Shown in pieces: positions 39,352 to 49,711 of a stretch of 64,000 bases of DNA; the first letter of the stretch is position 1, and every line of letters starts with the position of its first letter. The stretch is from Haberlea rhodopensis (Eukaryota; Streptophyta; Magnoliopsida; Lamiales; Gesneriaceae). The DNA lies in assembly GCA_907163345.1 (NCBI GenBank), contig CAJQUN010001339.1, positions 1-64,000 on the forward strand. The letters run 5' to 3'. The notes below the pieces were generated by a model. The model was not told the origin of the DNA, made no database searches, and saw only the letters and a program-made list of their open reading frames with translations. The position numbers and the translations under genes were made by a program.

Positions 39352-40022
39352 ATCTCCCCCTTTTTGATGATCACAAAACTTGATAAACTTGAATAAGTAA
39401 TATGCATGTAATGTGAGTAAAAATAACTCCCCCTTAACAATTGCATAACACATACAAGTAAATCAATAAACAAATAACTCTCCCCCTCAAACCATGCATA
39501 CATAAGCTCTCCCCCTCAAACTATGCATCTATTAAGGTTCAAGTTTATCACAAAATTCTCCCCCTTTTTGTGATAATCAAAAAGCATAAAATTCAAATAA
39601 ACATGACATAATTATAACAATTTTCACATGTCCATTATCAAGCATATAATAGGCATAACAAGCCTAAGATTAAATCATAGAGATGAATCACAACCATGTG
39701 TTTAAGGCACTCAACAATTAATTCTAAAAGGTGCAAAGTGTGCATATGTTCATGCATTCATGCCCAAAACAAAATAATAAAGATATCAAGGCATTATAAC
39801 AAATCATATACTTGCACATTTTCATATAGCATATTCAAATTTAAATGCAAAGCATATCAAGCACTTACTATAAAAAGATAAGCATACATCATGCACTTAA
39901 CAATTATGCTAAGGGGTTATGCATTTTACTCCATTGAATATTGAGCTTCATAATTTATTGATCACAATTAATTTGTGCCAATGAATTTTGAAATTGCTCT
40001 TTTAACAATTAAAAAGTAAATT

Positions 40023-41669
40023 TTACCCTTTATGACAAGAGTTAGTTTTTGTCATTGGTCCAATGCCTCTTGCTTCTTCTATGGTGGTGAACAAGACAAA
40101 CTCCTCCTTTGAGTTGCTTGGCCCTTCATCCTTCATTCTATTTTTGTTCCTACAAGACAAATTAATAATAGGAGGATCTTTGGTACCCATTTGATTTTTG
40201 GGTCCTTGATGGTTAGCTACCAATGGCACTTTTGGGATCCATTTCCACCTTTTGTTAGGTTGGTATTGGATTCTAGCATACCTACATTTGTTCTTGGTAT
40301 GACCATTTTTGCAACAATAATTACAAGTAGTAGAGTCATGCTTTGCTTTGGCCAACAAGCTTGAAAAAGATTTTGATTTGCTTGAAAAGCCTAACCCGGC
40401 TTTGTCAAAGCTACATCGTTGTAATCCAAGCAATTCACTCATCTTTTGACTACTTTCACTATATTTGCAAAAGGATATCTTTAAAGAATCTAATTCATTT
40501 TTCAATGAATTATTTTCTTCATCTTTCTTAGCAATCTCAAGTTTGAGTAGTTTATTACTCATCTTGGTTTTGCCAAGAGCATCAATAAGATCATTATAGG
40601 AATCTAAAAGTTCATCAAAAGATGGTACCTCATTGTCGCTTTCATCTCCTTCATCCCCAAGAGCCATTAGACATAGATTTTTGGCTTCTTCTTCATCGGA
40701 GTCGCTATCACTCCATGTAGCTATGAACGCCTTCTTCTTGCCTTTGTCCTCATTCTTCTTCCTAGGACACTTGTTAGCATAATGACCTATTTCTTGACAA
40801 TTATAACAAGTTACCTCATTTTTGGATTCTTGTTTGGTAGCATTGGAGGTCTTTGACTTGCCATGTTTGGTGAAGAGCTTCTTGAACTTCTTTGTGAACA
40901 ACCTCATCTCTTCATCATCATCATCTTCTTCATCATCGGAATGGTCTTTCCTTCCCACCAAGGCAATCCCATTTCTCTTGAATCTATCCTCCTCCTTTAC
41001 TTCTCTCCTAGTGGCAACTTCAAGTTCATGAGTCACCAAGGTGCCATGGAGCTCATCAAGATCATAGGAAGCACTTTCTCCTTTGTTGGACTCGATAATA
41101 GCCGTCCTCTTGGCATCCCATTCCTTAGGCAAGGCTCTTAGGGCTCTCCTCCATATTTGCTTTGGGGGGTACTTTTCTCCAAGTTGGGCAAGCTCATTTA
41201 TGATAAGAGTGAGCCTCCTAAACATGGAATCAACTTCTTCTCCGGACTCCATCTCAAAGGTTTCATACTTGAGTTGCAATAGATCAATCTTGGTCTCCTT
41301 TACTTGATTAGTGCCCTCATGGCAAATTTGCAATTTGTCCCAAATTTCCTTTGCCGTTGAGCACATTGAGATCCGGTTGTACTCCTTCATATCTAAAGCA
41401 CAATGTAAAATATTAATAGCTTTAGCATTTTTAGAAATTAAAATCATATCCGCTCTAGTGAAATCGTCCATTTCTTTCGGAACACTAATTCCCCCAACTT
41501 TCTTTAAAGGAGTATGTGGACCTTTCACTATAATCTTCCATAGATCATAATCTACGGATTGGATGTATAGAGAAATTCTATTTTTCCAATAGCCGTAATT
41601 ATCACCCGTGAAGAACGGAGGTCTATTTGTTGATTGACCTTGAGCAAACTCATTTGCTAGATTAGCCAT
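40023..41669 (-). CDS. Copia gag polyprotein (UBN2-type, two zinc knuckles)
   Basis: I take the start at 41669 (MANLANEFAQGQSTNRPPFF), eight codons inside the longest frame. The capsid-like region has RPPFFTGDNYGYWKNRIS and YDLWKII, then the UBN2 stretch KEIWDKLQICHEGTNQVKE and LKYETFEMESGEEVDSMF. Two CCHC knuckles follow, CYNCQEIGHYANKC and CNYCCKNGHTKNKC, separated by an acidic and coiled-coil stretch. The protein stops about 80 residues after the second knuckle, before any protease DSG motif. It packages RNA and builds the particle; pol would have to come from a relative. The frame is fully intact (549 residues), which suggests recent selection or youth. Confidence 0.9.
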   Translation of the reverse strand: MANLANEFAQGQSTNRPPFFTGDNYGYWKNRISLYIQSVDYDLWKIIVKGPHTPLKKVGGISVPKEMDDFTRADMILISKNAKAINILHCALDMKEYNRISMCSTAKEIWDKLQICHEGTNQVKETKIDLLQLKYETFEMESGEEVDSMFRRLTLIINELAQLGEKYPPKQIWRRALRALPKEWDAKRTAIIESNKGESASYDLDELHGTLVTHELEVATRREVKEEDRFKRNGIALVGRKDHSDDEEDDDDEEMRLFTKKFKKLFTKHGKSKTSNATKQESKNEVTCYNCQEIGHYANKCPRKKNEDKGKKKAFIATWSDSDSDEEEAKNLCLMALGDEGDESDNEVPSFDELLDSYNDLIDALGKTKMSNKLLKLEIAKKDEENNSLKNELDSLKISFCKYSESSQKMSELLGLQRCSFDKAGLGFSSKSKSFSSLLAKAKHDSTTCNYCCKNGHTKNKCRYARIQYQPNKRWKWIPKVPLVANHQGPKNQMGTKDPPIINLSCRNKNRMKDEGPSNSKEEFVLFTTIEEARGIGPMTKTNSCHKG

Positions 41670-41717
41670 ATAAATATTTTGATTTAAAAACAAAAATCAA
41701 ATGGCTCTGATACCACT

Positions 41718-43091
41718 TGTTGGAATCGAAGAGGGGGGGTGAATGAGATTCCTTGGCTACTTTAGCTTTTTAAAATGAGTTTGAAAAATAAAAGAGTTTT
41801 GCGCTTGCGGAAGCCTTTGGTCAATTGATAAATAAAAAGAATAAGTAAATAAATGCGTAATGTAAATTAAAGCAATAAATAACAAAAGAATTTGTTATAG
41901 AAGTTCGGCGATGAATCGCCTACGTCTCCTCTTCCCGGTTAGATAACCTCCAACCGAGGTTCCACTAGAATAAATGATCTTGGCCTTGAGGGCTCCAAGT
42001 TAGCCACAACCCAACTCTTCCCGAGTTTACAAAGCTCTTCCCGAGCACAATACTCTTCACGAGTACACAAACTCTTCACGAGCTACCAACACTCTTCACG
42101 AGTCTTCTTGGCCTTAAGGGCTCCAAGGATAGCCACAACACATGCACCAACTTTACTTGTTGGCGACTTTACAATTTTCCAACTTGCTTTGGTGTTGGAG
42201 GACCTTTACAAGAAACTCAATCAAACACCTTCAAGGTGTACCAATACGAAGAATCAAAACTCACACAACAAGAAATGAATTACAAACTCCAATACACACA
42301 AATGTATGAAGTTTGCAATGCTAAAGTAATTTGAATTGATCAAGGCTTTCTTGTAGTTTATAGTCTTGTTTCTTAGCTTCAAAATGCTCCAAAGCATCCA
42401 TATTTATAGTGTAGAAGGCCTCCAAGGCTCCTACTAGCCGTTGCTACTCATAAGGCTGAAATCACTCCAAGATCGCCTCGGACATCGCCTCGGGCGATCA
42501 CCATCGCCGCGCCCCAACGGTCAGCAAAAATCACGGATCGCCTCAGGCGATCGCTGGATCGCCTCAGGCGATCCAAGTCAAATCCCAATGCCGTAGCTTC
42601 AGCAGCCTGAAATCATGCATCGCCTCAAACGATCTCCACATCGCCTCAGGCGTTCCAGCCCATCGCCTCGGGCGTTTGTGTCATCGCCTCGGGCGATCTC
42701 CCTGTGCGCATGCCCGCGCCAAGCCTCGGCGTCGCTTCAGTCGATGTGCGGGGCGAAGTGTCAAGTGGTTGCCATCGCCTCAGGCGTTGATCACCATCGC
42801 CTGGGGCGATCTCCCTCGCATGCTCGCCTAGCCATCGCCTCTGTCGATGTGCGTGGCGATGCCCCTCCTGGCACCCATCGCCTGGGGCGATGATCCCCAT
42901 CGCCTGGGGCGATCCTGGCCAGAATATGCACACTTGAAATTCTTCATTCCAATCCACTTTTCATCACTTAATCTGCACACTAAGTAGATGCATTAGTATA
43001 ACAAACACAAGTTTTGTTGATCATCAAAACTCAAAGATTGACCGGGGATAATTTAGCGCATTAAACGCAACCATGCGTTTAAGGCTCAACA
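41718..43091 (-). repeat. Sirevirus-like 5' LTR (right)
   Basis: 1374 bp and nearly identical to the left LTR. Being the 5' LTR in the element's orientation it would drive transcription: palindrome array 42472-42916, TATA box 42401-42409. Confidence 0.9.
42472..42916 (-). promoter_or_regulatory. palindromic ATCGCCTCRGGCGAT array upstream of the LTR TATA box
   Basis: Thirteen units start ATCGCCT; the best are the perfect palindrome ATCGCCTCAGGCGAT flanked by GATC, and others vary to GGGCGTT or TGTCGAT. In the direction of transcription (minus) the array ends about 60 bp before CTATAAATA (42401-42409). This placement suggests a clustered binding site for a dimeric factor in the LTR enhancer. 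The same array is at 38732-39176 in the other LTR. Confidence 0.6.
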
Positions 43092-43264
43092 TAAAGTCAT
43101 CATGAGATTGTCCATACCGACAAAGAACTGACTTGAACTGCTGACCGGGGAGACTGAGGCTGAGATAACTGAGTCTGAACCGATAGTTGGACTGACTGAG
43201 ATAACCGAGCATCAGCACAGAAATTAAAGTCATCATGAGATTGTTCATACCGACAAAAAAGGAA

Positions 43265-43580
43265 TCAATAGAAATCCCGAGCTAATAAGACCCCGAGCCA
43301 ATAAAACTCATTATATCCGAGTTACTTAAAGAAGACGTATTTGAATTCCCGAGTCAATGAGCATCTCGAGCTAATAAAATTTATTAGGACTGCATAATAA
43401 ATATGACAAGCACGTAAAGCTCGTCCAAACTTCAGTTATAAATATTGTGAACTGATAGAACTCATCCAGATTTCGGAAATAAGACATATCCCGAGCAAAT
43501 AAGCCCGTATACTTAACACACATGCCAAGCTAATAAGATCCCGAGCAAATAAAGCTCATTAAATCCTAGTCAATAAAAGA
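43265..43580. repeat. degenerate CCGAGC-AATAA repeats
   Basis: Irregularly spaced phrases such as CCCGAGCTAATAAGA, CCGAGCCAATAAAACTC and CCCGAGCAAATAAGC. No open frame. Confidence 0.5.
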
Positions 43581-43737
43581 TATCCCTACTCTCATAACCT
43601 TGATGAATTTGATACTATATCTCATCATTCCCTCGTCTTATTCACATGTCAACCCTCACTCGCCTCATTCTGTATGTTAGCCATCCATCGCCTCATTCTG
43701 TATGTTTCATGCTCACATATTCTTCTTCTCATTTTTT

Positions 43738-44135
43738 TTTTACCCGAGGCCAAACTAACCAAGACCAATCTGAGGAGGCCGAGATGAGGCCAATGTATGT
43801 GGCCGAGTAGAGGCCTAAAGTATGTGGCCGAGATTAGGTCAATACATGAGGCCAAGATGAGACCAATGTATGAGGCCGAGTAGAGGCCTAAGGTATGTGG
43901 CCGAGATTAGGCCAATGCATGAGGCCTAGATGAGGCCAATGTATGAGGCCGAGTAGAAGCCTAAGTATGTGGCCGAGATTAGGCCAATGCATGAGGCCTA
44001 GTGATGCCTAAGTATGTGGCCGGGATGAGGCCAATGAATGAGGCCGACATTAGGCCTAGATATGTGACCGTGATGAGGCCAATGTATGAGGACGAGTAGA
44101 GGCCTAAGTATGAGGCCGAGTAGAGGTCTAAGTAT
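43738..44135. repeat. GAGGCCGAG minisatellite
   Basis: Units of 15-25 bp alternate as ATGAGGCCGAGTAGAGGCCTA and ATGTGGCCGAGATTAGGCCA, forming a higher-order repeat of roughly 70 bp with variants. Confidence 0.75.
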
Positions 44136-44137
44136 GT

Positions 44138-44793
44138 GCTCTCAGGGGATGAGCTTCTCAAGGGATGAGATCTCAAGGGATGAGCTTCCAAGAGGTGAGC
44201 TTCTCATGGGATGAGCTCTCAAGGGGTGAGCTCTCCAGGGATGAGCTTCCAAGGGATGAGCTTTCAAGGGTGATCTTCCAAGGTATGAGCTCTCAAGGGA
44301 CGAGCTCTTAAGGAATGAGTTTCTCAAGGGATGAGCTCTCTAGGGATGAGCTCTCAAGGGGCGAGCTTCTCAACGGTTGAGCTCTCAAGGGATGAGCTCT
44401 CCAGTGATGAGCTTCCAAGGAGTCAGCTCTCAAGGGGTGAGCTCTCCAGGGATGAGCTTCCAAGGGGTGAGCTCTCAAAATATGAGCTCTCAATGGGTGA
44501 GCTCTCCAGTGGTGAGCTTCCAAGGTATGAGCTTTCAAGGGATGAGCTCTCCAGGGGTGAGCTTCTCAAGGGATGAGCTCTCAAGTATGAGCTCTCTAGT
44601 GGTGAGCTTCCAAGATATGAGCTCTCAAGGGGTGAGCTCTCCAGGGATGAGCTCTCAAGGGATGAGCTCTCAACGGGTGAGTTCTCTAGGTTTGAGCTTC
44701 CAAGTGATGAGCTCTCAAGGGATGAACTCTCAAGGGATGAACTCTCAAGGGGTGAGCTTCTCAACGGATGAGCTTCTCAAGGATGAGCTCACA
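44138..44793. repeat. 15-bp GATGAGCTCTCAAGG minisatellite, about 43 copies
   Basis: The unit is 15 bp with variants TTCCAA, CTCCAG and TTCTCAA. Because 15 is a multiple of three, frames stay open on both strands and would encode simple pentapeptides (plus-strand MSSQG-like, minus-strand SSPLE-like). These are repeats, not genes. Confidence 0.85.
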
Positions 44794-45189
44794 TTCTTAT
44801 GGAGGATGACAATAAACAACAGTAAAATATTAAATTAATAAAATTTCATAATAGCAAGCACAATTCACAAATGTACAACAGTATATATATGATGCCGGCT
44901 ATTCATATTTCTTGGCACATCACAAATTCCTTTGTCAATCACATAATAATTAAAATGTAATTAAGCATTAATCAATACTTATCTGCTAAAATAATCCAAA
45001 TGGAGAGCTTGCATGTATTATGGATGAAGTTTATTGAAAAGTTTTTGTTGGAATGGAAATCAAGTTGATCACCATGCCAGATCTCGACGCTTTAGCTCAT
45101 TTAACTCATCTTCCCCATATTTCACCCGCTTATGCTCCTCTTTTCATAGCCATGTCTTCATAGTCGCACGCATTAGCTCAATGTTCCCA
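44794..45189. other. foldback element core, no gene
   Basis: AT-rich sequence between the minisatellite and the right arm. No transposase motif in any frame. Confidence 0.3.
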
Positions 45190-46469
45190 CAGTCTCCCGG
45201 TCAGCATTTCAGGTCAGTTCAAGATTCTCGATTACCTAAGTTAATTTAGGATTCCTGTCCACCTCACGCTAAGCATAGCCCAATATGATTATGCTGAACA
45301 CCGACTTTGTAGAGATTTCGTCAACATAGTATCGTAAGGCCGAGCAGAATACTTTGTGAGCTATAATTACCAAAGGCTCTCATCGCCATGATTATACCGA
45401 TTACACACTATATTACAGTGATGAGCTCCGCACCTCTGGTCAGTTCAGTTCTTGAAGATCAGTTCATTTCAGTGTGAATCTATGTGAAGTCATGTTACAT
45501 TGTGGTTTTATACTAGATATATTCAAAGTATGAAATTCAGAAATTCCAAGAAGGATGCCTGATACTTCTGGCCTAATACTGGAGTCGAGACAGCAGTTAC
45601 ACTCTAGCTCGACTAGAGAGGATGCTATTGTTATACCTTGAATGAATTAAGGCATAATCAATTGGGTTGAAATGCACTTGTGAGACCTCAGGATATATAA
45701 AACCTAATAAATAAAATACCCGAAGGAGGTCAAAAAACCACCCGGGAATAGAAGAGACACTATCCGGGAAGAGAAGAGACATTAACCTGGAAGAGGAGGA
45801 AACCACCCGTATAGAGAAGGGACACCACCTGGGAAGAGAAGGACACCTCCCGGGAAGAGAAGATACACCACACCTGAAGAGAAGGGACACCACCTGGGAA
45901 GAGAAGGTAACCACCTAGGAAGAGAAGGGACACCACCCGGGAAGAGAATGACACTACCCAGAAAGAGAAGAGACACCACCCAGAAAGAGAAGGACCTTAC
46001 CCGGGAAGGAAAGGACACCACCTGCGAAGAGACCCAGGAAGAGAAGAATCAGGGCACATAATTTGATATGGAATTGACACATGTACACACATACATGATA
46101 GCACCTCACATTTCAAGTTCTAATAAAGAGTCATGATGGACAAAATCATGGTAAAGGTAAATATATGTCAGATGTCAGATAAAAAATTATTACTTTGACT
46201 TTCTTTTCATATATAAAAGAGGAGAATGACCGATGATTCTACATCAAAACACAATTTTTATAATTTTTCTTTTCACTTTATTTACCATTTATTGTACAAA
46301 AATATTGTATATCTTGGATATTATAGTCGAATTTGTATTAGACTAGATATCATGTTTTTTCCTTGATTTTTGGGTTTTCCACGTAAAAATTATGTGTCCG
46401 ATTTAATTTCTGCTACATGATAATTTTTTGAATTAACACACATGTTAGTGTGTGGATCTCACGGTCCCA
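45190..46469 (-). repeat. right inverted arm
   Basis: Reverse complement of the left arm. Its minisatellite (about 45727-46035) has roughly twice as many ACCCGGGAAGAGAA-type units as the left arm, so the arrays changed length independently after the arms formed. Confidence 0.8.
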
Positions 46470-49100
46470 AATGAACTCACTCCACGATCGACGAATTTTC
46501 CATATAACCGGGACAAAAGCTAACAGTATGTGCATTTGAAATGACCGATTCCATCAACTTTACTACCATCTGAGAGTGCAGTTGTCCATTAACATTATTA
46601 CAAAAAGGCAAACACATGTATCCATGTATTTCAATCAAACACAGGAGTTCATGTTTCTCCAATTTTAGATTTACTACCTCACTTTTATCTTTACTCCTGC
46701 AATAAGATGTAATGAAAATCTTACATGGCTCATCTGAACCACTGACACTTCCTCTGTATTAAATTACTTTTCAGTAATGGTACAATAATTCATGTGTTTT
46801 ACTAGAAGAGGACGAGGGTCTATAATTATTTCGAGGACTTGTTTTTTATTTTCAACAAATATTACAAGAGTAGGGGTAGGAGATTCGAATACGAGACTTA
46901 CGGGTCGTAATTATGACTCGTGACAGATGAGCTGCAAGAGTTGCAAGAAAAAGTCTAAGAATTTGAAATATTTACACAGTAATCTGTTGTTTAATATTTT
47001 TTTTAAATGGATCTTATAATATTTTAAAATAAGTTTCTAAGATCTTACAAGATTTTTATAAAGTTGAGATTATGCAAATTTATTTATTTTAAAATCATCT
47101 TCAAATTAATCTCGATATTTATTTTCATATCCTACATTATCATTCTATTTCTTTTCTTACTATTTTATTTCTCTCTCTCTCTCCCCTGGAATTATTCATC
47201 TTTTTTCTTTTCCGATTATTTTCTTTTTTTGATTTCATATTTATCTAATTTTAACATGTAGAAACTTATAAATTAGAATGTATGATATATTTCTATTTAA
47301 TTATATAATTTTCTCACAAAAATACATATTATTAATTTACATTGGTTACGAGATTATTTTGTGCAAGATATATGTCGTAGTCTCCGACACGTGTCACAAT
47401 CATATACATATATTTAATTACTGATTATTTAAATGAGATAAAGATAGTGTTAAATCAACTTGAAAATGGTTGATACCCACTTCTCTTGAATAATAGTTTA
47501 TTCCAATTAATTAGTGACATGATTTTCCAAGTTCAAGCAAGCATGCTAATTAATAATAAATCAAGAATCCCAAGCTCAAAAATAAATTCAAATCTCAACT
47601 TTTCTCTCCGATTTAATATAGTAGGAATTCATTTTTAAACTCAATAAAATATTTATTTATTGCAAAAGAAATAAAAAAGGTAAAGTCCTCAATGCTAGCC
47701 AAACTGGCGGCACATGTTAACAAGATTTTCTGCACATAAATCTTGAATCCCATATGATGAAATGAGTTCATCCAAACTGTAAAAATTTCACAAAAGCCCT
47801 CATAATCATGAACTCATTTGGCTTCATACCCGCCCTCTATTCGGGGTTTGTTTGATACGTTTTAAAGACAGTGATTGCAATACATGTGGTAATCACACTG
47901 AGCTAGCATCAAACAAACTTTTATTCGGAATCAACATGATTGTTGAGATGGGATGAATGAGATAATTTAATTTTTTATTATTTTTAACCTTTTTTCAAGA
48001 AATTTTAAAATAATTTTTTTTAAAAATTAAATAATATGTTGTTTCACACATCTAGTTGGATCAATCCCGAACCATTCCCACCCACCCCACGTGCTTGGGA
48101 GGCGTGGGCTTTATGCAGTGAAAAAAAGTTGATGACTTTTCACACTAGAGGCAAGAAGGCAGCAAGCTTAGGCCTACCATGCAAAGGAAAGCAAAGTCCC
48201 CTTAAAAAAATGCCCTCTCATTAAAGACCACAAAACCTAAATTAAAACCCTTTCCACGTGGATTTGTAATTCTGGCTTCGATAAGCTAACATATCCGCCA
48301 TTTTTCCACCATATACCGATCTAGTTTTATGATTAAATCTTGAACTATATTTTATGATTAATACCAGAATAAGCAGAGGATGAGCCCTCCGAGTTGTATG
48401 AAGCACATAACTATACTAAATGGTAATACCCTCCTAATAATTAATATTAAATAAGGGAGAAATCTTCAAGTCAATTAGTAATTTACTAAAAAATTAGTTC
48501 TTTGGAAAATAAGGTATTATTTAAAAGAATATGTTCTTCAATCTTCATCCCACTAGATGGGAAGTTTTATCAAGAATATACCTTGGACTTAAATTATGTA
48601 TTAAAATAAACATTACTTTAAAGTACTTTTATAATTAGGAGTGGTATGTTATGAAAGAGTTTTTGGTATTATTTTGGTAGATGTGATGAGATATCACCAA
48701 AATTTTTATCAATTTTTACTTGAGGGTACTGTTTGGTATATTGATAAGGGTGTGATGAACTATAATTTTTAACTACATATCTCTCACGTATCTCATCACA
48801 TCTATAGTACTAAACGGTGCCAAAAATGTAATTAAAAAGTAGAAATTCATGTCAGCAAATCGAGTTAAAACTAGGTCCTATAAGTTAATACACAAAAGTA
48901 TAGTCCCAAGATCTATCAATACATAGGATCATGCGATTGTACGGAATTGCTAATATTATTGGTCCCCGGTCCTTTCTTTCTTTTCTTTTCTTTTTTTTTT
49001 GCATGAAGATCGACTTTATGGGCATTTTTGAAATTAAACCTTTTTGGGAAATGCTTATAAATGTGCTCCATTTTCTTTCCACTTCATATTATAAGCCAAA
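46470..49100. other. AT-rich spacer, no gene
   Basis: Pyrimidine-rich tracts at 47130-47240 include a short (CT)n run. Nothing coding was recognised. One small inverted-repeat element lies at 48660-48827. Confidence 0.3.
48660..48827. mobile_element. MITE-like inverted repeat, about 170 bp
   Basis: AGATGTGATGAGATA at 48680-48694 pairs with TATCTCATCACATCT at 48789-48803, and outer TTTTTGGTA pairs loosely with a reversed CCAAAAA at the right. The interior has a second GGTGTGATGAACTATA copy. Target duplication was not determined. Confidence 0.5.
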
Positions 49101-49126
49101 CTCTCTCAAAAACCCCTTAGCCACCC

Positions 49127-49136
49127 CATATAAAAA
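49127..49136 (+). promoter_or_regulatory. TATA box of the 49163 gene
   Basis: CCCATATAAAAAATT lies about 35 bp upstream of the ATG at 49163, implying a very short leader. Confidence 0.4.
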
Positions 49137-49162
49137 ATTATAACAATACATATATATTAATA

Positions 49163-49711
49163 ATGTCACATTATTCTTCCATGGAAGAAGACCATCAAGA
49201 AATGCAACTATTTTCCAGCATTCCACATCATGCAGCAGCCTCCTCGTCATATCCTCCTCCATCTTGGCCTTCTGATTCTTCCATGAAATACCGTTCATCG
49301 ATCGATCATTTCGAGGCTCCTTCACTAGACCTCAAGCTATCAATAAGTGTCTCACCGGTACTCGAGCCAACCTCAGATAATAATCATGTGCTGATAAGAT
49401 CAAATGTTAGAGAGAGTTACAATGATCATATGAAGATAGATTCTAGCTGTGTTGAAGCTCTAAAATGGCAGGCTGCCGAGCAAATTCGGCTAGCTTCGAT
49501 GGAGAAATCGTATGCTGAAGGTTTAAGGGAGCTCACAAGGAGGGAGATGGAGCTCGCACAGGCCGAATTCACATGTGCCCGTAATATATGGGAGAGGGCT
49601 CGAGAGGAGGTGGAAAGGGTGGAGAAAATGAAGGAAAGGGCTACTCGAAAGATTGATTCGACTTGTATGGAGATTACCTGCCAATCTTGTAAGACAAAGT
49701 TTAGACCTTGA
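49163..49711 (+). CDS. SGR5/IDD C-terminal-like coiled-coil protein without zinc fingers
   Basis: An intact 182-residue single-exon protein. Residues about 52-65 contain SLDLKLSISVSP, similar to an LxLxL EAR repression motif. From about residue 95 a long charged coiled coil follows (VEALKWQAAEQIRLASMEKS, ELTRREMELAQAEF, ARNIWERAREEVERVEKMKE), and the end is DSTCMEITCQSCKTKFRP with a CxxC pair. This coiled coil plus the ITCxxCxxxF ending resembles the C-terminus of INDETERMINATE DOMAIN proteins 14-16 (SHOOT GRAVITROPISM 5). The four IDD zinc fingers are absent. By analogy with truncated IDD forms that dimerise and block full-length partners, it might be a small interfering regulator; that is inference. 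Rejected alternative: 3' fragment of a broken IDD gene, since it has its own promoter-like TATA and ATG. Confidence 0.75.
   Translation: MSHYSSMEEDHQEMQLFSSIPHHAAASSSYPPPSWPSDSSMKYRSSIDHFEAPSLDLKLSISVSPVLEPTSDNNHVLIRSNVRESYNDHMKIDSSCVEALKWQAAEQIRLASMEKSYAEGLRELTRREMELAQAEFTCARNIWERAREEVERVEKMKERATRKIDSTCMEITCQSCKTKFRP

Larger units (their letters stand above)
37988..43091 (-). mobile_element. gag-only Sirevirus-like Copia element (TR-GAG type)
   Basis: The 5-bp target duplication TAAAG occurs at 37983-37987 and 43092-43096. The LTRs are 37988-39351 and 41718-43091. They both begin TGTTGGAATCGAAGAGG and end GGCTCAACA (plus-strand reading) and differ by a short indel and a handful of bases, so insertion is recent. 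The minus-strand primer site TGGTATCAGAGCC is at 41703-41715. Next to the other LTR lies a purine tract (CTCCCCCTTTTT on plus, 39353 on), and further CTCCCCCT copies follow to about 39570. Repeated purine tracts, palindromic LTR motifs and the GGGGGGGTGAATGAGATTCC LTR start are Sirevirus traits. Only gag is present; protease, integrase and RT are absent. Confidence 0.9.
36752..46469. mobile_element. foldback-like element with 1.2-kb inverted arms
   Basis: The left arm (about 36752-37935) reappears as reverse complement at about 45190-46469. Many landmarks match in order: ATTCTCCTCTTTTATATA, GTGTACATGTGTCAATTCCA, a CTTCCCGGG minisatellite, AGTATTAGGCCAGAAGTATC, CTATGCTTAGCGTGAGGTGG and AATCGAGAATCTTGAACTG. 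Without the Sirevirus insertion the element is about 4.6 kb. The core has no transposase, only repeats. The outer end is near TGGGATCCACA (left) and TGTGGATCTCACGG (right). The target duplication was not resolved, so the class (Mutator-like or other foldback) is open. Confidence 0.8.

Noticed and set aside
44308..44838. Long serine-rich open frames on both strands
   Set aside because: They are translations of the 15-bp minisatellite; the unit length being a multiple of three explains the openness.
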